A stretch of DNA of 47,257 nt, taken from assembly GCA_045590755.1 (NCBI GenBank), contig JAZNRP010000028.1:1-47257 (forward strand), in the 5' to 3' direction. Below, one piece after another: positions 25,640-34,175 of this stretch. A model generated the notes under the pieces. It saw only the letters and a list, made by a program, of their open reading frames with translations, had not been told where the DNA came from and searched no databases. Source of the DNA: SIG565 sp045590755 (GTDB lineage Bacteria; Bacillota; Clostridia; Oscillospirales; Acutalibacteraceae). The translations under genes and the position numbers were made by a program. Positions within the stretch are counted from its first letter, which is position 1. Each line of letters begins with the position of its first letter.

Positions 25640-25900
25640 ATAAAATCTTGCCCCACGAATATGGGACAAGATGTAATAATCCTGCGGTACCACCCAAATT
25701 AAAACTAAAAAGTTTTCACTCGTAACGCATACAAAAATATGCGGCGTAGATGGTAACGGGAACGCACCCCGTCGGAGCCTACTAAAAGTTCGGTCCGCCC
25801 TTAAAAGCCCATTCGTTAAATTCTTGTCTGCCGCATTTTCACCATCAGCGACTCTCTTAAAGACTGCAAATAAAACTACTATTCTTCATCAACGGTTTAA
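25640..25900 (-). ncRNA. T-box leader (Trp) controlling trpB
   Basis: On the minus strand: AGAGAGTCGC (25849-25858) and TGATGGTGAAAATGC of stem I; a TGG specifier within GAATGGGCTTTTAAG; the canonical T-box GGGTGGTACCGCA (25683-25695); and a terminator (25645-25672) followed by TTTATTTTT. The Trp specifier fits trpB downstream. Uncharged tRNA-Trp should stabilise the antiterminator. Confidence 0.93.
25645..25672 (-). terminator. T-box terminator before trpB
   Basis: ATCTTGtCCCa stem with its partner (25645-25672) and a T-rich run 25636-25644 on the minus strand; forms when tRNA-Trp is charged. Confidence 0.88.
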
Positions 25901-25908
25901 CTTTTATA

Positions 25909-25937
25909 ATTTTAACACCATTTTTTACTGTTGTCAA
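25909..25937 (-). promoter_or_regulatory. Sigma-A promoter of trpB
   Basis: Minus-strand TTGACA (25932-25937), 17 bases, TAAAAT (25909-25914), just before the T-box. Confidence 0.8.
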
Positions 25938-25988
25938 CACCCTATATAAATAAATAAAACTTTACTTTTTCGAAGAAATATATTATCA

Positions 25989-25994
25989 TATAAT
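25989..25994 (+). promoter_or_regulatory. Possible -10 box of nahK-nagA
   Basis: A TATAAT hexamer 70 bases before the nahK ATG; the expected -35 region (TTTTTC) is a poor match, which suggests dependence on an activator or an error in my choice. Confidence 0.45.
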
Positions 25995-26013
25995 ATGCGA
26001 ATGTCTAAAAAAG

Positions 26014-26034
26014 GTGAACTAACTTGTAGTTCAC
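26014..26034 (+). promoter_or_regulatory. Inverted repeat upstream of nahK
   Basis: GTGAACTA and TAGTTCAC are separated by five bases, placed 20 bases after the -10 box. No T-run follows, so it is not a terminator; an operator for an amino-sugar repressor or a leader hairpin are the likely roles. No regulator is encoded beside it. Confidence 0.5.
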
Positions 26035-26063
26035 AGTAAAAAATGAATTCGGAGAAGTGACTT

Positions 26064-27152
26064 ATGGAAGAAAAAATAGTTAATATTTTAAAACAGTACG
26101 GATTTTCTGAAGAATCTGTAAGTGAGTTTGCCCCCTACGGTGACGGACTTATTAACCGTACCTATCGCTTCGTTGCGGACGGTAAGGCATATTTGCTTCA
26201 GCAAATAAATACCGCTGTTTTCAAAAATCCTGTTGGGCTTATGGAAAACTTTGTAAATGTTACAGAGTATCTTAAAAAGAGAATTGCTGCCTACGGGGGA
26301 GATACCGAGCGCGAAACCCTTACCGCCATAAAAACGGTTGACGGCAAGAATATTGCGGTTGTCGACGGTGACACATACAGACTTATGATATTTATTGATG
26401 CTATAAGCATCAATGCCGCCGAAAAGGCAGAGCAGTTATACACAGTAGCTGCCACCTTTGGTAAATTCCAGAATATGTTAGCAGATTACCCCGCTGATAC
26501 ACTTTTTGAAGTTATTCCCGATTTTCATAATACTCCTAAGCGTTTTGAGCATCTGCTCACTGCAATTAAGGAAAATAAAGCGGGAAGAGCCGAAAGCGTT
26601 AAGGCAGAAATTGATTACGCCTTAAGTATGAAGGACAGAATAGGTGTAGTTGTTAGTGGCTTAAAGGACGGTTCAATCCCGCTTCGCGTTACACATAACG
26701 ATACAAAGCTTAATAATGTTTTACTTAACAAGGAAACAATGGAAGGCGTATGTGTAATTGACCTTGATACAGTTATGCCGGGCTCATATCTCTATGACTA
26801 CGGCGATGCACTTCGCTTTGCAGGAAACAACACCATTGAAGATGACCCTGATTTATCAAAGGTTTATCTTGATGTCCAAAAATTTGCAGCCTTTACAAAG
26901 GGTTACTTGTCGGAAGTAAAGTCGGTACTAACAAAAAAGGAAATAGAACTTTTGCCCTTCTCAATTGAGCTTTTAACATATGAATGCGGCATAAGATTTT
27001 TAGCCGACTACTTAAACGGCGATACATATTTTAAGACAAAATATCCCGAACATAATCTCGTACGCGCAAGAAATCAGTTTAAGTTAGCACAGGACATTGA
27101 CAGCAAGTTAGAAGAATTATCAAAGTTCGTTTCAGATTGTTTGGGTGATTAA
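26064..27152 (+). CDS. nahK: N-acetylhexosamine 1-kinase
   Basis: 362 residues of the aminoglycoside phosphotransferase-like kinase fold. Strong likeness, from memory, to Bifidobacterium longum NahK (LnpB): PYGDG near the start, LLQQINTAVFKNP, GSIPLRVTHNDTKLNN (His211, catalytic Asp213), the Mg-binding CVIDLDTVMPGS, and ECGIRFLADYLNGDTYF. NahK phosphorylates GlcNAc or GalNAc at C1 in the lacto-N-biose/galacto-N-biose route from mucin and milk glycans. GGAGAAG precedes ATG. nagA starts two bases after its stop. The phosphorylase and epimerase of that route are not nearby, so which hexosamine it uses is inferred. Confidence 0.82.
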   Translation: MEEKIVNILKQYGFSEESVSEFAPYGDGLINRTYRFVADGKAYLLQQINTAVFKNPVGLMENFVNVTEYLKKRIAAYGGDTERETLTAIKTVDGKNIAVVDGDTYRLMIFIDAISINAAEKAEQLYTVAATFGKFQNMLADYPADTLFEVIPDFHNTPKRFEHLLTAIKENKAGRAESVKAEIDYALSMKDRIGVVVSGLKDGSIPLRVTHNDTKLNNVLLNKETMEGVCVIDLDTVMPGSYLYDYGDALRFAGNNTIEDDPDLSKVYLDVQKFAAFTKGYLSEVKSVLTKKEIELLPFSIELLTYECGIRFLADYLNGDTYFKTKYPEHNLVRARNQFKLAQDIDSKLEELSKFVSDCLGD

Positions 27153-27153
27153 T

Positions 27154-28230
27154 ATGAAAAATATGGTCATAAAAAATGCAAAATTAAACGGTCAAATCAC
27201 TGATATTACAGTAATTGACGGTAAAATTGCAAAAATCGGCAAAACCGATGATAAGGGCTACGATGTCGGCGGAAACATGATTTTTTCAGGGCTTATAGAT
27301 GTACACACCCACGCCGCTATGGGTTTTCATGCAAATGATGCCCAAATTTCTGAAATGGCAGATGTTTTGGCAAAACGCGGAACTACCGCATTTCTTCCTA
27401 CAACATCCACCATTCCTTATGACAAGCTCGAAAAAGCCACCAATATTGATATTGATGCTGTAAAGGGCGCGAGAGTTCTTGGCTTTCACGCCGAAGGCCC
27501 GTATTTAAGCTATAATAAAAGGGGCGCACAAAACCCTGATTATCTTAAGAATCCCGCATTGGAGGAATTTGAGAAATTCCCCAATATGCGTATGGTAACC
27601 ATAGCACCCGAGCTTCCCGGCGCTATGGAATTTATTAAGAATTGCAAGGCTATAACCGTTATCGGTCATACAGAGTGCGATTATGATATGGCAATGGAAG
27701 CTATTGAAAATGGTGTAAATTGTCTTACACATACCTTTAATGCTATGCCGCCTATCTTGCATAGAGCACCAAGCGTTATCGGTGCGGCAGTAGAAAAGAA
27801 AATTTATGCACAGTTGATTTGTGATGGCATACATGTCCATCGCGGTGCGGTATGGCTTATCTATCGCGCTTTTGGTCCCGAAAAGACAGTATTTATAAGT
27901 GACTCAATTGAAGCGGCAGGCTTGCCCGACGGCGAGTACGGACTTGGTGGAATGAAAACAATAGTTAAAGACGGTAAATGTATGTTGGCCGATGGCTCAG
28001 GCACCATAAGCGGTAGCACAAGCTTCTTACTTGACTGCGTTAAAAAGGCTATTGAGTTTGGTATTCCCGAACAAGACGCTTTCAGAATGGCGTCACAAAC
28101 CCCTGCTGAGCTTCTTGGCATAAACAAGGGTAAAATCGAAGTAGGGTATGATGCAGACTTTATAGTGCTTGATGAAGACTACAATCTTCTTACAACCATT
28201 ATTGAAGGCGAAGTTTATTACGAAAAGTAA
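27154..28230 (+). CDS. nagA: N-acetylglucosamine-6-phosphate deacetylase
   Basis: Amidohydrolase removing acetate from GlcNAc-6-P. 358 residues from ATG 27154 (GTG 27145 lies within nahK and lacks support). Metal and active-site features: DVHTHAAMGFHAND, GFHAEGPYLS (metal-binding Glu), VIGHTECDY, LTHTFNAMPP, and the catalytic Asp in FISDSIEAAGLPDG. It directly follows nahK. NahK makes hexosamine-1-phosphate whereas NagA needs the 6-phosphate, so a mutase must link them if the two act in one path; glmM at 17353 is in the same window but not co-transcribed. nagB is absent here. Confidence 0.94.
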   Translation: MKNMVIKNAKLNGQITDITVIDGKIAKIGKTDDKGYDVGGNMIFSGLIDVHTHAAMGFHANDAQISEMADVLAKRGTTAFLPTTSTIPYDKLEKATNIDIDAVKGARVLGFHAEGPYLSYNKRGAQNPDYLKNPALEEFEKFPNMRMVTIAPELPGAMEFIKNCKAITVIGHTECDYDMAMEAIENGVNCLTHTFNAMPPILHRAPSVIGAAVEKKIYAQLICDGIHVHRGAVWLIYRAFGPEKTVFISDSIEAAGLPDGEYGLGGMKTIVKDGKCMLADGSGTISGSTSFLLDCVKKAIEFGIPEQDAFRMASQTPAELLGINKGKIEVGYDADFIVLDEDYNLLTTIIEGEVYYEK

Positions 28231-28246
28231 AAAGTATATTTATATT

Positions 28247-28287
28247 GGCACCATCCGTTGTGGGTGGTGCCGATTTATATTTTTTAT
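28247..28287 (+). terminator. Terminator of nahK-nagA
   Basis: GGCACCATCC and GGGTGGTGCC pair (one G-T) around GTTGT, followed by GATTTATATTTTTT. Confidence 0.85.
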
Positions 28288-28295
28288 AAAAGGAC

Positions 28296-28324
28296 TTGAC
28301 AAAATTTTAATTTATATGTATTAT
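28296..28324 (+). promoter_or_regulatory. Sigma-A promoter of the GntR-ABC operon
   Basis: TTGACA (28296-28301), 17 bases, TATTAT (28319-28324). Confidence 0.85.
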
Positions 28325-28325
28325 T

Positions 28326-28343
28326 GTATTAAGTCAATAATAC
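28326..28343 (+). promoter_or_regulatory. Likely autoregulatory GntR (YtrA-type) operator
   Basis: GTATTA-AGTCAA-TAATAC is a perfect 6-bp inverted repeat directly after the -10 box, where a repressor would block transcription. YtrA-family regulators typically control their own operon from such a site; the link to the adjacent gene is inference. Confidence 0.6.
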
Positions 28344-28359
28344 AGTGTGGTGAAAGAAA

Positions 28360-28725
28360 ATGAAGTCTGATTTTGATAATAATATTCCGATTTATCTTCA
28401 GTTGGTAGAACAACTTAAAAGAGATATTATATCCGGTAAGATTTCTGCAAGAGAGCGACTGCCTTCTGTAAGGGATTTAGCGTTACAGTTAAAGGTGAAT
28501 CCTAATACTGTGCAAAAAGCACTCGTAGAGCTTCAGAATATAGGACTTGTATTTACAGAACGCACAAATGGTAATTTCGTAACAGAAGACGAATCACTTA
28601 TTGAAAGACATAAACAAGAATATGCCGATATAATTACACAAAAATATATAGAAACTATGGGAAAAATCGGCTTCGATGAAAATCAGACATTAATGCTTAT
28701 TAAAGGTTTAGGAGGAAACGGCTAA
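28360..28725 (+). CDS. GntR-family (YtrA subfamily) transcriptional regulator
   Basis: 121 residues: an N-terminal winged helix (PIYLQLVEQLKRDIISGKIS, RLPSVRDLALQLKVNPNTV, TERTNGNFVTED) and a short C-terminal helical tail, the compact form of the YtrA subfamily. These repressors control ABC transporters encoded next to them and respond to envelope stress or antibiotics in known cases. Its stop overlaps the ATPase ATG by one base. A matching inverted repeat lies at 28326. Confidence 0.9.
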   Translation: MKSDFDNNIPIYLQLVEQLKRDIISGKISARERLPSVRDLALQLKVNPNTVQKALVELQNIGLVFTERTNGNFVTEDESLIERHKQEYADIITQKYIETMGKIGFDENQTLMLIKGLGGNG

Positions 28726-29420
28726 TGGAATTGTTACAATGTATTGATTTAAATAAAAGCTTCGGCAAAAAGCAAATACTTAAAAATGTAAATTTGACTA
28801 TACCGCGTGGTAAAATTATTGGTCTTTTGGGTAAAAACGGAACAGGAAAATCTACACTTATAAAGCTTATAAATGACCTTTTAACCATAACTTCGGGACA
28901 AATTCTTATAAACGGAAATCCAATTGGCACCCAAAGTAAAAAAATCATTTCTTATCTGCCTGAGCGCACATATCTTGATAAGGGTATGACGGTAGAAAAA
29001 ATCATAGAATATTTTGCAAAGTTCTATGAAAATTTTGATAGTGAGAAAGCATATAAACTTTTGGACGACTTAGGGCTTGATAGCAAACAAAAGTTAGCAA
29101 AAATGAGTAAGGGTATGCAAGAAAAAGTACAGCTGGTACTGGTTATGAGCCGTAAAGCAGACCTTTATATTCTTGATGAGCCGTTAGGTGGGGTGGACCC
29201 GGCTACGAGAGATTATATTTTAGATACAATTCTTACTAATTTTAACGACGGTGCGAGTGTAATTATTTCTACCCATCTTATTAGCGATATCGAGCGCATT
29301 TTGGATAATGTTATCTTTATCAATAACGGTGAAATTGTATTAACCGCTCCGGCAGATGAGCTTAGAAATCGTGAAGACGCTTCTATTGATGAAATTTTTA
29401 GGAGGATGTTCAAATGCTAA
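28725..29420 (+). CDS. ABC transporter ATP-binding protein
   Basis: 231 residues. Walker A GKNGTGKS at 36-43, a signature motif degenerate to MSKGMQEKV (usual LSGGQ), Walker B LYILDEP, D-loop GGVDPATR and switch His in STHLIS. It would energise the permease encoded next (overlap of 7 bases). YtrB/BcrA-like ATPases in such operons expel peptide antibiotics or handle lipid-II stress; the substrate here is unknown. GGAGGAAACGGCTAATGG gives its ribosome site at the end of the regulator gene. Confidence 0.9.
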   Translation: MELLQCIDLNKSFGKKQILKNVNLTIPRGKIIGLLGKNGTGKSTLIKLINDLLTITSGQILINGNPIGTQSKKIISYLPERTYLDKGMTVEKIIEYFAKFYENFDSEKAYKLLDDLGLDSKQKLAKMSKGMQEKVQLVLVMSRKADLYILDEPLGGVDPATRDYILDTILTNFNDGASVIISTHLISDIERILDNVIFINNGEIVLTAPADELRNREDASIDEIFRRMFKC

Positions 29421-30205
29421 GAAAATTACTTAAATATGACCTTAAAAGTATTTTTAAGGTGCTTATAATTTTTTATATATTGGCTATGCTTTTTGGTGTA
29501 TTGACAAGGGTATTTTTCAGTTTTGAAAATTCTCTTCTGATGGAAATTTTAGGTCAGATTTCACAGGGCGCTGCAATTTCTATGATGTGTAGTACACTGA
29601 TAAATAATATATTACGCATGTGGGCAAGATTTGGAACTCATTTTTATGGTGATGAAGCTTATCTTACACACACCTTGCCTGTGGAAAAAAGCACACATTA
29701 TTTATCAAAAATTTTAACAACAGTAATAACTCTTTTTGTAAGCTTTACGGTGATTTGTGCGGTTCTGTTTACGGCTTATTATTCTAAGGAAAATTTGCTG
29801 TTTTTAAAGAACCTTTTATTACCTTTGGCAGAAATTTATGATAGCACGATATTAGGGCTTATTGCTTTATTTGTGTTTGTAATCTTTTTAGAATTTATAA
29901 ATATTTTACAGTGCGGATTTACAGGAATAATATTAGGGCATAGGCAGAATAATGCAAAAATCGGCTTTTCGGTATTGTTTGGCGCGGTGGCTTTCTTATT
30001 CAGTCAGGCCATAATAATAGCAGTGCTGTTTTTAATAGCAATATTTAATAAGGATTTTATGAATCTTTTTGTAACCAATAATGCTTTAGACCTTCAAACC
30101 ATAAAGCAGATGATATATATATCAATTTCTTGCTACAGCTTAGTATCAGTGCTTATTTGCTTTATAAATATCGCGCTTTTCAAAAAGGGAGTAAATGTAG
30201 ACTGA
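29414..30205 (+). CDS. ABC transporter permease, ABC-2-like
   Basis: 263 residues, six hydrophobic helices, with the soluble TLPVEKSTHYLSKI loop after TM2 that is common in YtrC/BcrB-like permeases of Firmicutes. Third gene of the GntR-ABC operon, starting within the end of the ATPase gene with AGGAGG upstream. No substrate-binding protein or peptidase is encoded nearby, so an exporter is more likely than an importer. Confidence 0.82.
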   Translation: MLRKLLKYDLKSIFKVLIIFYILAMLFGVLTRVFFSFENSLLMEILGQISQGAAISMMCSTLINNILRMWARFGTHFYGDEAYLTHTLPVEKSTHYLSKILTTVITLFVSFTVICAVLFTAYYSKENLLFLKNLLLPLAEIYDSTILGLIALFVFVIFLEFINILQCGFTGIILGHRQNNAKIGFSVLFGAVAFLFSQAIIIAVLFLIAIFNKDFMNLFVTNNALDLQTIKQMIYISISCYSLVSVLICFINIALFKKGVNVD

Positions 30206-30217
30206 TTTTTTTGCATA

Positions 30218-30255
30218 AAAAGAGACACACTTATCTAAAAGTGTGTCTCTTTTGA
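30218..30255. terminator. Bidirectional terminator, ABC permease / rubrerythrin
   Basis: A 15-bp stem AAAAGAGACACACTT (30218-30232) with 30239-30253 and an ATCTAA loop, with T-runs on both strands. Confidence 0.9.
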
Positions 30256-30263
30256 TTTGATAA

Positions 30264-30800
30264 TTAATAGTTTTCTTTCTTAATTTCGAAATAAGCTTTG
30301 GGATGTGCACATACGGGGCAAACCTCAGGGGCTGCTTTGCCGATATGAATGTGTCCGCAGTTTGAGCACTGCCAGATAACATCATTGTCCTTTGAGAATA
30401 CAACGCCACCCTGAACATTGGCAAGTAACTTTAAATATCTTTCTTCGTGCTCTTTTTCGATTTTTGCAACGCCTTCAAAGAGTGCCGCAATATCGTTAAA
30501 GCCTTCTTCACGCGCGGTTTTTGCAAAGGATGCATACATATCGGTCCACTCATAGTTCTCACCGTCTGCCGCGTCCTTAAGGTTGGCGGCCGTATCGGCA
30601 ATTCCGCCGTTTAGGAGCTTGAACCAGATTTTTGCGTGTTCCTTTTCATTGTTTGCGGTTTCTTCAAAAATTGCGGCTATCTGTACATAACCGTCCTTTT
30701 TTGCCTTGGAAGCATAATAGGTGTATTTGTTACGAGCCTGCGATTCACCTGCAAATGCCGCCATTAAATTTGCTTCTGTTTTTGAGCCTTTAAGTTCCAT
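30264..30800 (-). CDS. rbr: Rubrerythrin
   Basis: 178-residue diiron peroxidase that reduces H2O2 in anaerobes. The four-helix domain has two ExxH-type ligand pairs (AGESQARN, ETANNEKEHAK, EGVAKIEKEHEERY); the C-terminal rubredoxin-like domain has CSNCGH and CPVCAH. A cytoplasmic oxygen-defence enzyme that may take electrons from the rubredoxin-flavin reductase at 4711 (inference). GGAGGTATCAGCTATGG supplies the ribosome site. Monocistronic; no PerR box was recognised in the short upstream region. Confidence 0.96.
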   Translation of the reverse strand: MELKGSKTEANLMAAFAGESQARNKYTYYASKAKKDGYVQIAAIFEETANNEKEHAKIWFKLLNGGIADTAANLKDAADGENYEWTDMYASFAKTAREEGFNDIAALFEGVAKIEKEHEERYLKLLANVQGGVVFSKDNDVIWQCSNCGHIHIGKAAPEVCPVCAHPKAYFEIKKENY

Positions 30801-30848
30801 AGCTGATACCTCCGTTTTTTAATTTTATTATATACATAAATTTACATT

Positions 30849-31661
30849 TTACAAGTCAAATTTGTTATCATTCTCAAAAAAATCGTCTGATACGGTTTTT
30901 TTATTGTAAAGCTCGACCGCCGCTGCCGAATGGGTAAGATATGACATAATAAATATAGGCAGTGTAAATATAAGCGGCACTACAAAAATTGAAATAAGGA
31001 AATAACCTAAAAATGAAAAAATAAGACCGATAAAGGCACCCGCACTGCGCTTTGAAACCTTTGTAGACAAATGCATTATTTCAAAGCAGTCAAGGTCGTC
31101 GTTTATAATAAAAATATAAAGAGATGGGCAGTGCCTTATAACAGTAACAAAGAAAATTACTGCGGCAATACCGCGTAAAAATGCGCTGAACACCCATAGA
31201 TTGCTAAACCATATCGGCATACCGCTGTCTGCAAAAAAGGGGAGCCTTCCGCTTGCAAGTAAATCGGTTATAGTCGCGGGCAAAAGCAGAAGCAAAGCTA
31301 TAAGCGCTATTTTTGATGTAAGCAATATAAATAGCTTGAAGGTTTTTAAAAGCAACCTTCTCGAAGAAAAATAGTAGAAAGCAGTGTAAAGAGAAGTGTC
31401 TTTAGCTTCATAAATGTACCTAAAAAGCCGCAATACGCCTAAGGTCAGCGGAAAACCGAGCAGGGCGGCGATAAATATTACCGAAACAGACAGTATAATA
31501 AGCGGTATTCCACCCGAAAAAAACTGCACCAGTAGGCTAAACAACACAAGCAAGAAAAATACAAAAAACAAAGAAATCATTATGGCGGCTATGCTCAGCG
31601 GCCATTTACCGCTAAGATGTTTTTTAGCGTCTTCCTTTACGATTTTACTGCTTGGTAACAT
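30849..31661 (-). CDS. Polytopic membrane protein, DUF975-like
   Basis: About 270 residues with five or six hydrophobic helices. The opening SSKIVKEDAKKHLSGKWPLS resembles DUF975 proteins (Arg/Lys-rich amphipathic start before TM1), and the tail VELYNKK is typical of that group. No function is known for the family. ATG 31661 lies nine bases after GGGAG; the ATG at 31670 directly abuts it. Single gene on the minus strand, between rubrerythrin and pcrA. Confidence 0.7.
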   Translation of the reverse strand: MLPSSKIVKEDAKKHLSGKWPLSIAAIMISLFFVFFLLVLFSLLVQFFSGGIPLIILSVSVIFIAALLGFPLTLGVLRLFRYIYEAKDTSLYTAFYYFSSRRLLLKTFKLFILLTSKIALIALLLLLPATITDLLASGRLPFFADSGMPIWFSNLWVFSAFLRGIAAVIFFVTVIRHCPSLYIFIINDDLDCFEIMHLSTKVSKRSAGAFIGLIFSFLGYFLISIFVVPLIFTLPIFIMSYLTHSAAAVELYNKKTVSDDFFENDNKFDL

Positions 31662-31714
31662 TTTTATCATCTCCCGTCTATGCTACTATTATAATACAAA
31701 AATAAAACAAAAAG

Positions 31715-34051
31715 TTAAATAATCTTTAATTTTGCAAAGCTTGCCATTAATTTTTTCTTGCCCGCATTCTTAAACTCTATTTCGAGCAAGCAGTCATCCC
31801 CCAGAGAGCTTACTTGTAGCACAACTCCTTCGCCGAAGGTTTTATGCTCAATCGACATACCTATGGTGTATTTGTTGTTGTCCTTTGTGGGCGGTTTTCG
31901 TGGTGGGGTTCCCATAAAGCTTGTAGCAGTGTTGCGTGGAGTATAGGAAACATCAAAGCTGCCGCCGCATGAAGAAAACTGGCTTTCACTCTTTTTAATG
32001 TTACAGAACTCTTCGGGTATTTCTTTTAAGAATCTGGATGGTATATTTCGGTTGGTGCTACCGAAAAGCAGACGCATAGAAGTATTTGTTATAGTAAGTG
32101 TACGCTTTGCTCTTGTAATGGCAACATAAGCGAGTCTGCGTTCTTCTTCTATAGCCTCCGGTCCGTCATAAATTGATTGATTTCCAGGGAAAATACCTTC
32201 TTCCATACCGCTTATAAATACATTATTAAACTCAAGACCCTTTGCGGCGTGTATGGTCATAAGAATAACCTTGTCGTCATTTTCCATAGAGTCTATGTCG
32301 GTTACAAGCGCTATTTCTTCCAAAAAGCCTGATAGGGTAGGGGCCTCATTTTCAAGCTCGTACATAACAATGCTTGATAAAAATTCGTTTATGTTATCAA
32401 CGCGGTCCTGCTCTTCTTCTCCCGCCGCTTTAAGCGCTGCCAGATAACCTGTTTTATCAAGCATTTCTTCGAATAATTCGTGAATTGAAATACTATTTGC
32501 ACTCTCTCGCAGTTCATCAATAATTCTGCAGAAATTCTTAATTTTTGCACTTGCTCGGGAAAGCAACGGGTATTCGTCTGCCGTTTTGAAAACTTCAAAC
32601 AGGGAAATCCCTAAACTGTCCGAAATCTGAGATGCATTATTGACTGTAGTGTCTCCAATGCTTCTTTTAGGCTCGTTTATTATTCTTTTAAGCCGCAAAT
32701 CGTCATAAGGATTGTTAATAACCGACAAATAAGCTAAAACATCCTTAATTTCTTTTCTATCAAAGAATTTTGTGCCGCCTATAACTCTGTAGGAAATACC
32801 GCTTCTCGCAAAGACATTTTCAAGCGCGTTGGATTGCGCATTCATACGGTAAAGCACCGCGTGGTCGGAAAATTTTGCGCCGCGTCTTACATTCTCAAGT
32901 ATTCTGTCAGCAATATATGAAGCTTCGCTTTTTTCATCAAGCGCAGTATAAAGCATCACCTTGTCGCCGTCACCGTTTTTAGTCCACAAATTTTTGCCTT
33001 TTCGGCCTGTATTATTCTTAATTACAGCATTTGCTACATTTAAAATATTGCCGGTTGAACGGTAATTTTGTTCAAGCCTTATAACCTTGGCCCCCGAAAA
33101 TTCCGATTCAAAATTCAAAATATTTTCAATTGTAGCACCGCGGAAGTGGTAAATACTCTGGTCGTCGTCACCCACTACACATATATTTTGGTGCTTTTGC
33201 GCCAAAAGGCTTACAAGTACATACTGCGCGTGGTTGGTGTCCTGATATTCGTCTACCATTAAGTACTTAAAACGGTTTTGATAGTAATCGAGCACATCGG
33301 GATTTTCGCGGAAAAGCTTGACAGTATTGTTTATCATATCGTCAAAATCCATAGCGTCGTTATTAAGTAGTCTCACAGTGTATTTTTTATAGATTTTGGC
33401 TATTGTTCCACCGCGGTAGTCTGCATTCTGCAAAAGGAATTCTTCAGGGGTTATAAGCTTATCTTTGGCTCTTGAAATAGCAGATAAAACCGACTTTACA
33501 GGGAACATTTTCTCTTCAATACCGTCGGATTTCATAATTTCCTTTATTACTTTTTTCTGGTCGTCGGTATCGTATATGGTGAAGTGGGAGGTATAGCCTA
33601 TTTTTGCGGCATGGCGGCGCAGAATTTTACCGCAAACCGAGTGAAAGGTACCCGCCCATATATCAGTGGCCTGTTCACCGAGCTTTAGCGCAATTCTCTC
33701 CTTTAATTCATTTGCCGCCTTGTTTGTAAAGGTAATGGCAAGTATTTCCCAAGGCTTTGCGGGGTTTACCGAGAAGGGTGAGCCGTCAATATAATCGGTC
33801 TTGCCGTCTAAAAAGTCATTGGCCGTCGCAATATCGCCGTCATTTAAAAAAGGAATATCAGAGTTTTTATAGGCGTTTCCGTATTTAACAAGGTAGGCTA
33901 TGCGGTTTACAAGCACGGTTGTTTTACCGCTTCCAGCCCCCGCTAGTATAAGAACAGGACCCAAGGCAGTGGTAACCGCTTCGAGCTGCATATCATTCAT
34001 TCTGGAAAAGTCTTTTTCTATAATTTTATCGCGAATCTCCGCCTGAGTCAT
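31715..34051 (-). CDS. pcrA: ATP-dependent DNA helicase PcrA/UvrD
   Basis: Superfamily 1A 3'-to-5' helicase for repair and for clearing replication-transcription conflicts. 778 residues from ATG 34051 (GGAGG upstream). Walker A AGAGSGKT at 37-44, AITFTNKAANEL, DEYQDTN, QNYRST, MTIHAAKGLEF and VAITRAKR are intact; a C-terminal Tudor-like domain (about 730-775) would bind RNA polymerase. An insertion of about 35 residues, rich in Asp and Asn, lies between motif I and motif Ia compared with Bacillus PcrA. Confidence 0.95.
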   Translation of the reverse strand: MTQAEIRDKIIEKDFSRMNDMQLEAVTTALGPVLILAGAGSGKTTVLVNRIAYLVKYGNAYKNSDIPFLNDGDIATANDFLDGKTDYIDGSPFSVNPAKPWEILAITFTNKAANELKERIALKLGEQATDIWAGTFHSVCGKILRRHAAKIGYTSHFTIYDTDDQKKVIKEIMKSDGIEEKMFPVKSVLSAISRAKDKLITPEEFLLQNADYRGGTIAKIYKKYTVRLLNNDAMDFDDMINNTVKLFRENPDVLDYYQNRFKYLMVDEYQDTNHAQYVLVSLLAQKHQNICVVGDDDQSIYHFRGATIENILNFESEFSGAKVIRLEQNYRSTGNILNVANAVIKNNTGRKGKNLWTKNGDGDKVMLYTALDEKSEASYIADRILENVRRGAKFSDHAVLYRMNAQSNALENVFARSGISYRVIGGTKFFDRKEIKDVLAYLSVINNPYDDLRLKRIINEPKRSIGDTTVNNASQISDSLGISLFEVFKTADEYPLLSRASAKIKNFCRIIDELRESANSISIHELFEEMLDKTGYLAALKAAGEEEQDRVDNINEFLSSIVMYELENEAPTLSGFLEEIALVTDIDSMENDDKVILMTIHAAKGLEFNNVFISGMEEGIFPGNQSIYDGPEAIEEERRLAYVAITRAKRTLTITNTSMRLLFGSTNRNIPSRFLKEIPEEFCNIKKSESQFSSCGGSFDVSYTPRNTATSFMGTPPRKPPTKDNNKYTIGMSIEHKTFGEGVVLQVSSLGDDCLLEIEFKNAGKKKLMASFAKLKII

Positions 34052-34125
34052 CAAAAATCCTCCGATTTTTCTTACATTATCTTTAAACATTTTACAATAT
34101 TATTAAAAATATAGCAATATTGAAA

Positions 34126-34153
34126 TTGACCTTTTTGAAATTTTGTGTATAAT
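34126..34153 (+). promoter_or_regulatory. Sigma-A promoter of asnS
   Basis: TTGACC (34126-34131), 16 bases, TATAAT (34148-34153), 23 bases before the asnS ATG. No room for a T-box. Confidence 0.75.
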
Positions 34154-34175
34154 AGGTTTGTTAGGAGTTGTTTTT

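Noticed and set aside
26014..26034. Terminator before nahK
   Set aside because: The inverted repeat has no T-run on either strand and lies between the promoter and the gene, so an operator or leader hairpin is likelier.
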